Assembly (NCBI GenBank): GCA_004293445.1
Contig: RDYP01000011.1
Location: forward strand, 1-64,000
Source: Verrucomicrobiota bacterium
GTDB taxonomy: Bacteria > Verrucomicrobiota > Verrucomicrobiia > Verrucomicrobiales > Akkermansiaceae
Direction of reading: 5' to 3'
Length of the DNA stretch: 64,000 nt
This document shows, in pieces, positions 47,215 to 55,324 of the stretch. Made by a program: the position numbers and the translations under genes. Positions within the stretch are counted from its first letter, which is position 1; each line of letters begins with the position of its first letter. Under the pieces are notes generated by a model, which worked only from the letters and a program-made list of their open reading frames with translations, was not told the origin of the DNA and ran no database searches.

Positions 47215-49362
47215 TCAGTCGGGGTCGGCCGTGATGGCATCGAGTCGGCGACGGTAGCTTTCGACCGCTTGGGTCCAGATCGCGTGCATCCCTTCCGCCG
47301 GGCGCAGCCAGACGGCGCGGTGGAGCATCAGCATGCCAGGGGCGAGGTAGAGGAGGTCGATCAGCTCGTTTTTCGACAAAGCTCCCGGGCCTTCGGTGAG
47401 GCAGCGTTCGACCAGTGCTTCGCTTTCCCGCGAAAGTTCGGCGGGTTCGAGCAGCGAGACATGGACGCCATTGACATAGGGATCGACGACAGCCGCGACG
47501 ATGCCGTGGCGACCGGTGGCGCTGGCGTCGAGGGCGGGGTCTACGGAGGCGTTGGCGGCATCCGCCAAGCGGAGCACCGCGGGTGGGTCGAGTTCTTCGG
47601 GGATGGACAGGATGTGATGCTTGGCGAGGGCTTTTCCGTAGCGGGCGCGGCTGGTCCATACCGAGACGGGAATGCAGAGGATGAGTCCGAGAAGGATCGG
47701 AGACATCCATCCGGTGAATACCGGGCCGATGTTGTAGGCGAGGATGCTCCACGAGATTCCGAGCAGGGTGGGAACGGCGTGGACTGCGGCGGCTTCGCCC
47801 CAAGTCGTGCCATCGGCTTCGCGGTTTTGGCTGCCCCAGCCGACCGCGCGTCCGAGGACGATGCCGAGGACCATGAAGGTGTGGGCGGCCATGATGCAGG
47901 GGGCGAGGAGCATGGAGACCAGGGTCTCGAGAATTGATCCGGCGATCAGCGGGCCGGCGCCTCCGAAGGCGCGGCGGGTGCGGCCGTGGAGGATGGCACC
48001 GGCCACCGCGAGGATTTTCGGTAGGAAAAGAAGGCTGAAGATCGCGGCGGTAAGGATGAGACTTTGGGTGACGCCATCGATGTGCAGCCAGCGAGAGATG
48101 GGTGTGGCATCGTAAGGGACGTCGCTGAGGCCACTGGCTTCGCGGTCCCAGGCGACCCAGGTGCCGAGGATGAGGAAGAGGAACCACAGCGGGCTACCGA
48201 GGTAGGCCATGATGCCCATGAAGAGGTGGATGCGGACCGTGGCTGGGAGCTTGCGTGCGAAGATCAGCCAGAGGTGCTGGAGATTGCCCTGGCACCAGCG
48301 GCGGTCGCGCTTGAGGTGGTCGATGAGTGTGGGCGGGGCTTCCTCGTAGGTGCCTTCGATGTCCCAGGCGAGCCAGACCTCCCAGCCCTCGGTGACCATG
48401 AGTGCGGCTTCGACGAAGTCATGGCTCAGGATACGGCCGCCGAAGGGTTCACGGCCGGGCAGTGCGGGGAGTTCGCAGAACTCGGAGAAAGGCTTCACCC
48501 GAATCATCGCGTTGTGACCCCAGTAGCTGCCTCCACCGAGTTGCCACCAATTGAGGCCGCGAATGAAGAGCGGGCCGTAGAGGCGCATGGCGAATTGTTG
48601 GAGACGGGTGAAAACGGAGGCACCGCGGATGAGTTTTGGCGGGGTTTGGAGGATGCCGAGGCGCGGATAAGCCTCCATGACACGGGCCATTTTTAGGATG
48701 TCTCCTCCGTCCATGAGGCTGTCGGCGTCGAGGACGAGCATGCCTTCGTAGCCCCCGCCCCAGGTGCGGACGAAATCGCCGATGTTGCCGGCTTTGCGGT
48801 TCTCGTTGGTTTTACGGCGTCGATAGTAGATGCGGCCGAAGCCGCCGAGTTTGCGGCAGAGGTTGGTCCAAGCGGTTTCCTCAAGAACCCAGAGGTCGAG
48901 GTCCCGGGTATCGCTGAGAATGAAGAAGTCGAAGGAAGCCAGCTGGCCGGTGGCTTCGATGGAGCGGTAGATGGCCTCGATGCGGGCGCAGAAGCGGTGG
49001 CTGTCCTCGTTGTACACGGGCATGACCACGGCGAAGCGGTGGTTGAGTGGGGTGTCGCCGGCTTCATCGGCGAGTCGGGTGATCCTCGCCGCGCGTTTCC
49101 TACCGAGGAGGATGTCCCAGGCACCGAAGAGCGCGTGAAAAGAGCCGAGGACGAGGAGACCGTTGAGGACGAAGAAGACGCCGAGGAGCAGGGCATGGGC
49201 GCGGTGCATGCCGAGCCGTGAGAAAAGATCGTGGAGCCAGAAGGTGGCGGCCAGATTGACCGTGAGCACGCTGCCGAAGAAGACGATCCGTCGGAGTTTC
49301 GCGCGGAAGGGGGTGGTGCGCGGTGTCGTCTCCCGGCGGGAGGAACTTGCGGATGCTTCCAT
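47215..49362 (-). CDS. opgH: Glucans biosynthesis glucosyltransferase OpgH (MdoH)
   Basis: A 715-residue inner-membrane glycosyltransferase (GT2) that polymerises the glucan backbone of osmoregulated periplasmic glucans. Two N-terminal TM helices (about residues 25-80) are followed by a cytoplasmic GT2 domain with LSDTRD, LDADS, the catalytic LSHDFVEA and RDRRWCQGN, then several C-terminal helices. Compared with E. coli OpgH, the roughly 130-residue N-terminal cytoplasmic tail is missing. The ATG overlaps the stop of the preceding gene (TAATG), so the two are translationally coupled. The open frame to 49617 is antisense to the linker gene. Confidence 0.94.
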   Translation of the reverse strand: MEASASSSRRETTPRTTPFRAKLRRIVFFGSVLTVNLAATFWLHDLFSRLGMHRAHALLLGVFFVLNGLLVLGSFHALFGAWDILLGRKRAARITRLADEAGDTPLNHRFAVVMPVYNEDSHRFCARIEAIYRSIEATGQLASFDFFILSDTRDLDLWVLEETAWTNLCRKLGGFGRIYYRRRKTNENRKAGNIGDFVRTWGGGYEGMLVLDADSLMDGGDILKMARVMEAYPRLGILQTPPKLIRGASVFTRLQQFAMRLYGPLFIRGLNWWQLGGGSYWGHNAMIRVKPFSEFCELPALPGREPFGGRILSHDFVEAALMVTEGWEVWLAWDIEGTYEEAPPTLIDHLKRDRRWCQGNLQHLWLIFARKLPATVRIHLFMGIMAYLGSPLWFLFLILGTWVAWDREASGLSDVPYDATPISRWLHIDGVTQSLILTAAIFSLLFLPKILAVAGAILHGRTRRAFGGAGPLIAGSILETLVSMLLAPCIMAAHTFMVLGIVLGRAVGWGSQNREADGTTWGEAAAVHAVPTLLGISWSILAYNIGPVFTGWMSPILLGLILCIPVSVWTSRARYGKALAKHHILSIPEELDPPAVLRLADAANASVDPALDASATGRHGIVAAVVDPYVNGVHVSLLEPAELSRESEALVERCLTEGPGALSKNELIDLLYLAPGMLMLHRAVWLRPAEGMHAIWTQAVESYRRRLDAITADPD

Positions 49363-49952
49363 TACTTGAAGAAAATGAACCAGACCGTGAAGCCGATGAG
49401 GCTGAGGAGGAAGGCGGCGAACATCCTGCGGACGATCGGGCGTCGGTCCATGGTGTCCCACCACTGGGCGGCGCCTTCGCCGATGACGTTGAGTTCGAGC
49501 GGCTTGGGGATCATGGTGAGCTCGGCGAAGCGCGGGCCGGCGGCGAGGTAGGACTTGCGCATCGACTCGGTGAAGGCCGGTGGCCAGGGCTGTGGCGTGA
49601 GGAAGACGCCTTGCCATTTTCCGGGCATGTCGGCGAGGAGCAGCGCAAGGCGTCCGCGGGCGGCGAGGCGTCGGTTTTCGAGAGGTTCGTCGAGGACTTC
49701 CTGCGTCCAGGTGGCGATTTCGCTAAGCGTTTCTTCCATCGCGAGAACGCGTGCGGGAACTCCGGGTTCCTTGCTGCCACGGGCGGAGGCTCTCCAAAGA
49801 ATGCCGCGCACGAGTTCGGCCACGAGCAGTCGGTTGCGCAGGCGCAGCGCTTGGAGGTAGGCCTCCACCGCGGCATAGGCTTCCTCCCACTCGGTCAGCT
49901 CGGTCTCGCTGAGTGGCCTCAGGGTTTCTAAGGGGTGATGCGGTAAGCCCAT
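49362..49952 (-). CDS. Unknown protein between opgG and opgH
   Basis: A 196-residue protein. The N-terminal 150 residues are mostly helical, Leu/Arg/Glu-rich and soluble. The last 22 residues form a hydrophobic helix ending FIFFK. No family was recognised. It overlaps opgG by 25 bp and its stop overlaps the opgH ATG, so it is translated together with both. The position and the tail anchor suggest it supplies the N-terminal cytoplasmic part that OpgH lacks here, or otherwise tethers the glucan machinery. Confidence 0.7.
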   Translation of the reverse strand: MGLPHHPLETLRPLSETELTEWEEAYAAVEAYLQALRLRNRLLVAELVRGILWRASARGSKEPGVPARVLAMEETLSEIATWTQEVLDEPLENRRLAARGRLALLLADMPGKWQGVFLTPQPWPPAFTESMRKSYLAAGPRFAELTMIPKPLELNVIGEGAAQWWDTMDRRPIVRRMFAAFLLSLIGFTVWFIFFK

Positions 49953-51484
49953 GTTTCGGTCAGGAAATCCTCGCCTTTTTTCAGGCAGCAGCGCAACTCC
50001 TGAGGCCCGGCATCGGCCAGCTTGCCGCCTTCGAGGGCTGGGGCGATTTGGAAGGCGACGCGCCAGCGTCCATCGGGCAGGGCTTGGACGGTGCGTCCTT
50101 GGATTTTGATCTTTGAGGAGGCATCGCCGAGGGCGCTGATCACGGCTTCGGGCGGCTCGCCCTGCCAGTTTTCGAGTCGGCCGCCCGCGAATTCCACGGT
50201 CATGGTCCGTTGCTCGGGTTGCCAGTCGTGGAGGCCGGTGCGTGTGGCGACGACGCGACCGCCTGCTTGGGAGGGGTCTTCCTCCATGGTCCAGTGCTGT
50301 TTGTAAGAAAGCTCGATCCGTTCGCCTGGCTGCGGTGTGTGGGACGGTTCCCAGAGGGCGACGGTATTGTCGGAAAGTTCGTTGGTGGTGGGAATTTCCA
50401 TCAGCACGACCTTGCCGCTGCCCCAGTTGCTAGTGGGTTCGATCCAAAGCGAAGGCCGAAGGTGGTAAGCAGCTTCGCCGTCCTCGTAAGCCGAGAAACG
50501 CCGATCGCGTTGTAGCAGGCCGAAGCCTGCGCAGCGGTCCATGGAAAAGGCGCTGAATTCGAGTCGTCCGCTGTCGTTGGTGATGGGCCGCCAAATCCGT
50601 TCGCCGCTGCCCATGCGGATGGCGAGGCCGTCGGAGTCGTGGACTTCGGGGCGAAAGTCATCGAATCGCCTGCGCGAGTTCTCACCGAACCAGAACATGC
50701 TGGACATGGGGGCAATGCCGAGACGGGTGACGGCGCGTCGTGCATAAAGGACGGCGTGTACGGTGACGGTGGTGTCGTCACCGGGCTGGATTTCGAAGCC
50801 GTAGGCTCCGGTGTAGGAGGGCCCGTCGAGAAGAGCGAAAAGCCGGGTGCTTGGATCACCAGGGCCGGGTTTGCTGAGCCAGAACTCGCGGAAGAGCGGG
50901 AACTCCTCCGCGATGCCATCGCTGCCGGTATCCACCGCGATGCCGCGTGAGGAAATCCCGTAGCGTTGGTTTTTGCCGAGTGCCCGCCAGTAGCTCGCGC
51001 CTTGGAAAACGACGAGTTCGTCGAAGCAATCCGCACGATTGAGAGGGGCGTGGAGGCGGAACCCGGCGAATCCTGCCTCCGGGGTAAGTTCGCCACGCTG
51101 TCCGACGAGGGGGCCGTATTGGAAGAAGGCCTCCGCAAGACGGATCTTTTGCTGATGGGTGCTGGTGTATTCGTTGATCGTGACCGGTTCGCGGAAAAGG
51201 TAGCCGGGATGGAAAAGCTGGGCGCGGAAGGGTAGGTTTTCGGAGCCCCACAGGGCGCGTTCGGGGACGAAGCGGATATCGCGATACTGGTCGTAGCTGA
51301 GGTTTTTCATCCAGCCGGGCAGCGCGTCCTTGTTCGGTGCGGCGTAGGGCTGGGCGGCTAGAGCGCGAGCCCGGGCATCGATGCCTTCGAAACTCACGCG
51401 TTCCCTCTCCCAGATTTGTCCGGAAGCCGGGGACGCCAGCATCAGGGTAGCGGCCAATGGGGCAATGCGATGAACCACAGCCAA
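49928..51484 (-). CDS. opgG: Glucans biosynthesis protein OpgG (MdoG)
   Basis: A 518-residue periplasmic protein needed for osmoregulated periplasmic glucan synthesis. A signal peptide covers about residues 1-21 (ending near SPASG). The family stretches include FDEL-VVFQGASYWRALGKNQRYGISSRGIAVDTG, EEFPLFREFWLSKP, MSSMFWFGENS and HDSDGLAIRMGSGERIWRP. The start is uncertain: TTG 51484, GTG 51478 or a shorter form; no ATG lies before the signal peptide. It is first in the opgG-linker-opgH cluster. Confidence 0.93.
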   Translation of the reverse strand: MAVVHRIAPLAATLMLASPASGQIWERERVSFEGIDARARALAAQPYAAPNKDALPGWMKNLSYDQYRDIRFVPERALWGSENLPFRAQLFHPGYLFREPVTINEYTSTHQQKIRLAEAFFQYGPLVGQRGELTPEAGFAGFRLHAPLNRADCFDELVVFQGASYWRALGKNQRYGISSRGIAVDTGSDGIAEEFPLFREFWLSKPGPGDPSTRLFALLDGPSYTGAYGFEIQPGDDTTVTVHAVLYARRAVTRLGIAPMSSMFWFGENSRRRFDDFRPEVHDSDGLAIRMGSGERIWRPITNDSGRLEFSAFSMDRCAGFGLLQRDRRFSAYEDGEAAYHLRPSLWIEPTSNWGSGKVVLMEIPTTNELSDNTVALWEPSHTPQPGERIELSYKQHWTMEEDPSQAGGRVVATRTGLHDWQPEQRTMTVEFAGGRLENWQGEPPEAVISALGDASSKIKIQGRTVQALPDGRWRVAFQIAPALEGGKLADAGPQELRCCLKKGEDFLTETWAYRITP

Positions 51485-51604
51485 GCGCTTATCCGGTGGC
51501 GCGGCGCTGTCAATCCACCGTTGCGGCTTGGATTGAAAGATCGCGAAGAAATCTCCGTTTGATAAGGTTGCCTTCTCGCCATGAGCGGCAGGGAAAGAAA
51601 ATCA

Positions 51605-52747
51605 ATGCCTCGCCGTTTTCTAATCTCTCCGGACAAGTTCAAGGGCTCCCTGTCGGCGTTGGAGGCCAGTCTTGCGATTGCGGAAGGAATTCGGAGGGTG
51701 GAGTTTGATGCGGTTTGCGATCTTTGTCCGATCGCGGATGGGGGTGAGGGCTTCATGGAAGCCATGTCGACGGCTTTGCCGGGTCGTTGGGTTTTCTGCC
51801 GTGCGGAGGATGCCTTGGGGAGGTCGATCGACTCTCGTTATTTTTTGGCGGATACGTCCGAGGGGCGGGTGGCGATTCTGGAAATGGCGGAGACGGCGGG
51901 TCTGTGGCGATTGGCACCGCACGAGCGGGATCCGCGTCGTGCAAGCACGCGCGGGACGGGGATGCAGATCGCCCACGCGGTGGCAGGGCCGCCCTTGGAG
52001 GGTATCGTGCTCGGGATTGGTGGGAGTGCGACCAATGACGGGGGCTGCGGTTTGGCGGAAGCGCTTGGGGTGAGATTCTTGGACGAGACGGGGCAAAGCA
52101 TCGATCCCATTCCAGAGAACCTGCTTCGCTTGGCGAGGATTGATGAGTCGCAAAGGATCGCTTTGCCGGAGATCGCGGTCGCCTGTGATGTCGATAATCC
52201 TTTGTTGGGTACGCGGGGCGCAACGGCGGTTTATTCGGCGCAGAAGGGCGCGGCACCCGAGGATGTTCCCGGATTGGAGGCGGCCTTGGTCCGCGTGCTC
52301 GCGGTGAGTGGGGGAGGGGATTGTGCGGAGTATCCTGGAGCGGGTGCGGCCGGAGGGCTGGGCTTCGGTCTCGTGAGATTTGCCGGTGCGCGTTTGGTTC
52401 CTGGCTTCGATGTGCTTGCGACTCTGTTGGACCTCGATCGGCGCATCAGAGCGGCCGATGTGGTGATTACAGGCGAGGGCTCTCTGGATTCGCAGAGCTT
52501 GGCCGGCAAGGGGCCGGTTGCGCTTGCCCGGCGGGCGGCGGCGCTCGGAGTGCCGGTGCATGCGCTTTGCGGTCGATCCGATCCCGAGTTGGCGAACTCC
52601 GCTTTGTTTGCTTCGGTTCGCGCTCTGGCGGAACGAGGAGTTCCCAAGGAAGAACTACTGGGTCGTGCCGCACCTTTGCTCTCCGATTTGGCGGCTATGG
52701 TATTTGCAGTCGAGCCGATCCCGGCAGAGCGAGGTGGGAATGCGTGA
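51605..52747 (+). CDS. glxK: Glycerate kinase (GlxK/GarK family)
   Basis: About 380 residues from ATG 51605, with an AG-rich ribosome-binding stretch just upstream; an ATG at 51581 would add eight residues. Family motifs are LISPDKFKGSLSALEAS, CPIADGGEGFMEAM, GIGGSATNDGGCGLAEALG and VVITGEGSLDSQSLAGKGP. The enzyme phosphorylates D-glycerate to 2- or 3-phosphoglycerate. It is convergent with the cdsA-like gene. No other glyoxylate or glucarate genes are adjacent. Confidence 0.94.
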   Translation: MPRRFLISPDKFKGSLSALEASLAIAEGIRRVEFDAVCDLCPIADGGEGFMEAMSTALPGRWVFCRAEDALGRSIDSRYFLADTSEGRVAILEMAETAGLWRLAPHERDPRRASTRGTGMQIAHAVAGPPLEGIVLGIGGSATNDGGCGLAEALGVRFLDETGQSIDPIPENLLRLARIDESQRIALPEIAVACDVDNPLLGTRGATAVYSAQKGAAPEDVPGLEAALVRVLAVSGGGDCAEYPGAGAAGGLGFGLVRFAGARLVPGFDVLATLLDLDRRIRAADVVITGEGSLDSQSLAGKGPVALARRAAALGVPVHALCGRSDPELANSALFASVRALAERGVPKEELLGRAAPLLSDLAAMVFAVEPIPAERGGNA

Positions 52748-52809
52748 TTTTTCGGGAGAACAGCATGGCCTTCCCCGCCGATGGCGGAAGGGTGTCGATG
52801 CCGTCTTGC

Positions 52810-53796
52810 TCACCATTCGAGGAGTCGCTTGATCCAGACCGGCTGGGAATAGGCGGCTGCCATTTGGGTGCCGAAGTAGTAGCCGGTGATGTGGAAGAAG
52901 ACCGGTGCGGCGAAGAGCAGGGAATCGAGTCGATCCAGCACGCCACCGTGGCCTGGTATCCCTTGGCTCCAGTCTTTCGCGCCGAGAGAGCGTTTCACCG
53001 CTGACATGACCAGTCCGCCGAAAAAGCCGACGGCGACGAGCAGTGCGGACATGGCGGCGGCGGCAACGGGGCTGAAAGGCGTGGCCCACCAGAGCAGGGT
53101 GCCGATTAGGATCGCTGCGGTGCCTCCATAGAGCAGGCCTTCGCGTGTTTTCGAGGGGCTCACGCTTGGTGCGATCGGTGTTTTTCCGAAAAGCTTGCCG
53201 AAGAGATACTGCATCACGTCGCTGATCTGGGTCACGAACACGACGAAGAAGAGCAGTTTGGCATTTTGCCCTTCGTAGCCCGCTATCGGCAGATAAAGCA
53301 TCATGGGCAGGTGGCTGAGGAAATAGACGCAGATAAGGACGCCCCATTGAATGCGTGAGCTGCGTTCAAGGAATCGGTCGGTATCGCCGGATAAGGCGCT
53401 GCGAATGGGAATGAAGACGAAGGCGTAAACGGGAATCCAGATGAGGAACATGCCATACCAAGGGGCCCATGCGAAAAGGTAGTGGATGGGGACGAAGACA
53501 AAAAACACCCAGGCGAGAGTCCGGTGATCTCCACGTGGAGTGGGCGAAAGCGTGATGAATTCCCGGAGTGCGAGGAAGGAGAGTAGTAGATAAAAACCGA
53601 AGACTCCGTCGCGGCCCATGGAAATGGAGGAGGCGAACACAAGCGTCATCCACCACCAAGCGCGCACCCTTTGACGGAGGTTGCCCAAGACGGGCGTCTC
53701 ACCGTTCTTTTGGATCAGCATCCGGGTCGTGATGCTGGCAATGAGCAGCAGGGCGACGACGCCTCCGATGAGGTAAAGAAGTTCGGGGTCGTGCAT
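52810..53796 (-). CDS. ynbB: CDP-diglyceride synthetase, YnbB-like (CdsA family)
   Basis: A 328-residue membrane CTP-transferase making CDP-diacylglycerol. Eight or more hydrophobic helices. The C-terminal signature is KRSLGAKDWSQGIPGHGGVLDRLDSLLFAAPVFF, the CdsA catalytic motif. The overall look, including RTWW-like residues near the N-terminus, VMSAVKRSLGAKD and SPSKTREGLLYGG, is closer to E. coli YnbB than to CdsA. It is last in a three-gene cluster with a PlsC-like acyltransferase and a YnbA-like phosphatidyltransferase. Confidence 0.88.
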   Translation of the reverse strand: MHDPELLYLIGGVVALLLIASITTRMLIQKNGETPVLGNLRQRVRAWWWMTLVFASSISMGRDGVFGFYLLLSFLALREFITLSPTPRGDHRTLAWVFFVFVPIHYLFAWAPWYGMFLIWIPVYAFVFIPIRSALSGDTDRFLERSSRIQWGVLICVYFLSHLPMMLYLPIAGYEGQNAKLLFFVVFVTQISDVMQYLFGKLFGKTPIAPSVSPSKTREGLLYGGTAAILIGTLLWWATPFSPVAAAAMSALLVAVGFFGGLVMSAVKRSLGAKDWSQGIPGHGGVLDRLDSLLFAAPVFFHITGYYFGTQMAAAYSQPVWIKRLLEW

Positions 53797-53813
53797 CGTG
53801 GGATGGGGGTGGA

Positions 53814-54419
53814 TCAGTTCGCAGAAAGTTGCACGACCGCATCGCGGGCGCGTGCGAGGAAGTCGGTTTTGGGTTCGGTGGGATCGGGGCCGGAAATAGG
53901 GTGGCCGAAGGTCGCGCGGGCGATCAATGGCAGTGGCAGCAGTTCGCCTTTGGGTAAGATTCGACCGAGGTTTTCGAGGAAGACGGGAATGAGTTCGAGT
54001 TCGGTACGCTTGCTCGCCAAATGATAGATGCCCGATTTGAAGGGGCCGATGCCACCGTCTTTGCTGCGGGTTCCTTCGGGAAAAAGAATGAGGTCCGCGC
54101 CGTTGTCGATCGCCGCCAGCATTTTCTCCAGTGGGTCTTCATCGCGCATGTTGGCAAGGTGGCGCGGGATGAGGATGGCATTGAAGGCTCGGGTCGCCAG
54201 CCATCTGCGCAGCCGCCCTTTCTGCCAGTATTCGGCGGCGGCGACTGGTCGGGTCGCGTGACGGCGAAGTGTCGGGATCGCGGACCACAGCACGAGGGCA
54301 TCGAGGTGCGACGAGTGATTGGCGAGATAGATGCGTCGCTTATGGATTTCTCCCAGCTCGGGCGCGGTCCTGACGCCGGTGGTCAGTCGAACGAGAAAAG
54401 CGAGGATGCGGCGAATCAT
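53814..54419 (-). CDS. PlsC-type 1-acyl-glycerol-3-phosphate acyltransferase-like protein
   Basis: A 201-residue acyltransferase of the PlsC/LPLAT family. Motif I is NHSSHLDALVLW (HxxxxD), motif III is LILFPEGTRSKDGG and motif IV-like is LELIPVFLEN. It transfers an acyl group from acyl-ACP or acyl-CoA to lysophosphatidate or a similar substrate. The ATG at 54419 overlaps the stop of the upstream phosphatidyltransferase gene. It lies inside a ynbA-ynbB-like phospholipid cluster. Confidence 0.9.
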   Translation of the reverse strand: MIRRILAFLVRLTTGVRTAPELGEIHKRRIYLANHSSHLDALVLWSAIPTLRRHATRPVAAAEYWQKGRLRRWLATRAFNAILIPRHLANMRDEDPLEKMLAAIDNGADLILFPEGTRSKDGGIGPFKSGIYHLASKRTELELIPVFLENLGRILPKGELLPLPLIARATFGHPISGPDPTEPKTDFLARARDAVVQLSAN

Positions 54420-55129
54420 GGCCCGGTTTTTCGCAGCTTCTTGGCGAGTCGGAGGATGCGGCGCACAAGGGTGATGCAGGTTCCCACGGCGATGAGAATC
54501 ACCGCGAGTTGCAGGATTTGCTTGTCGCCCTGCCACAGGCTTTCGGCCGCGGTCAGGAGGACTGCGATCGTGAGGCAGGCCATCCGTTGTTGTTTGGCGA
54601 AGGGACCGCAGAAATCTTGCTCGCCGGTCAGGGTGGCTCCGATTGAGCGGACATAGGCGGTCATGATGGCCGCCCATCCCGCTAAGGCTCCGACCCAGGG
54701 AAGACCGGCCGCCCATCCCGCGGAAACGAGGAGGATCGGATCGGCGATGCGGTCAGGAATTTCGTTCCAGAGTTCCCCGGTCGGGCTTTTTTTGCCGCCC
54801 TCGATGGCGACCATGCCGTCCATCAGATTGCAGATCAGGCGAAGTTGGATGAAGACCGCCCCGACTATCCACGCTGCGGGCCATGGATGGACGCAGTTGC
54901 CTGCAGCGATGATCGAGCCGCTACCAAAGAGGGCCGCCCCGATGCTCGCGGCAGAAATGGCGTTGGGTGAGATCCCGGATTTCGCCAGAACACCAGCTAG
55001 GCTCCGGGCCCATCCGGTCGAGCGCACGCTCAAGGGCCGTCGTGAAGAGAGATCGTTCACGAAACCGTCGCTAGCCGGTTTCTCCTTGAAACGCCAGCCC
55101 GTGAGCGATTTTTGCGGGGGTGAACGCAC
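54416..55129 (-). CDS. ynbA: CDP-alcohol phosphatidyltransferase, YnbA-like
   Basis: A 237-residue membrane enzyme joining an alcohol to a CDP-diacylglycerol-derived phosphatidyl group. The CDP-OH-P motif reads DGMVAI-x7-GELWNEIPD (about residues 103-125): the usual Arg is Ile, and the third of the four consensus acidic positions is Asn. The same Asn occurs in E. coli YnbA, so this looks like a clade feature, not a mutation. The GTG at 55129 is the first start. It is first in the three-gene cluster. The alcohol is unknown. Confidence 0.85.
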   Translation of the reverse strand: MRSPPQKSLTGWRFKEKPASDGFVNDLSSRRPLSVRSTGWARSLAGVLAKSGISPNAISAASIGAALFGSGSIIAAGNCVHPWPAAWIVGAVFIQLRLICNLMDGMVAIEGGKKSPTGELWNEIPDRIADPILLVSAGWAAGLPWVGALAGWAAIMTAYVRSIGATLTGEQDFCGPFAKQQRMACLTIAVLLTAAESLWQGDKQILQLAVILIAVGTCITLVRRILRLAKKLRKTGP

Positions 55130-55211
55130 TCGGATCGGTCATGGAACGGGGGAACACCTTGTGAAATGAATGGGAGCGGCGAAGTGATGAGTACGCGCAT
55201 GACTGGGGTGA

Positions 55212-55241
55212 TTGTGGATAAGGATAAAAACGTTTTATGCT
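55212..55241 (+). promoter_or_regulatory. Possible hsdR promoter in an AT-rich patch
   Basis: TTGTGG (-35-like, 55212-55217) and TATGCT (-10-like, 55236-55241) are separated by 18 bp, about 80 bp upstream of the hsdR ATG, in a clearly AT-rich patch within high-GC DNA. The patch also contains an AAAACGTTTT palindrome and a dif-like right half (see findings), so the assignment is tentative. Confidence 0.35.
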
Positions 55242-55324
55242 AAAGTGATGGGGTAATCCCTTATTTGAATCTATCGTTTAGGCTTCCACTCGACACAACA
55301 CTGTGAACGATTCTTTTTGTCCTT

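Noticed and set aside
54416-55129. Loss-of-function mutation in the phosphatidyltransferase motif
   Set aside because: The Asn in place of the consensus Asp also occurs in E. coli YnbA, so it is more likely a feature of that clade than damage.
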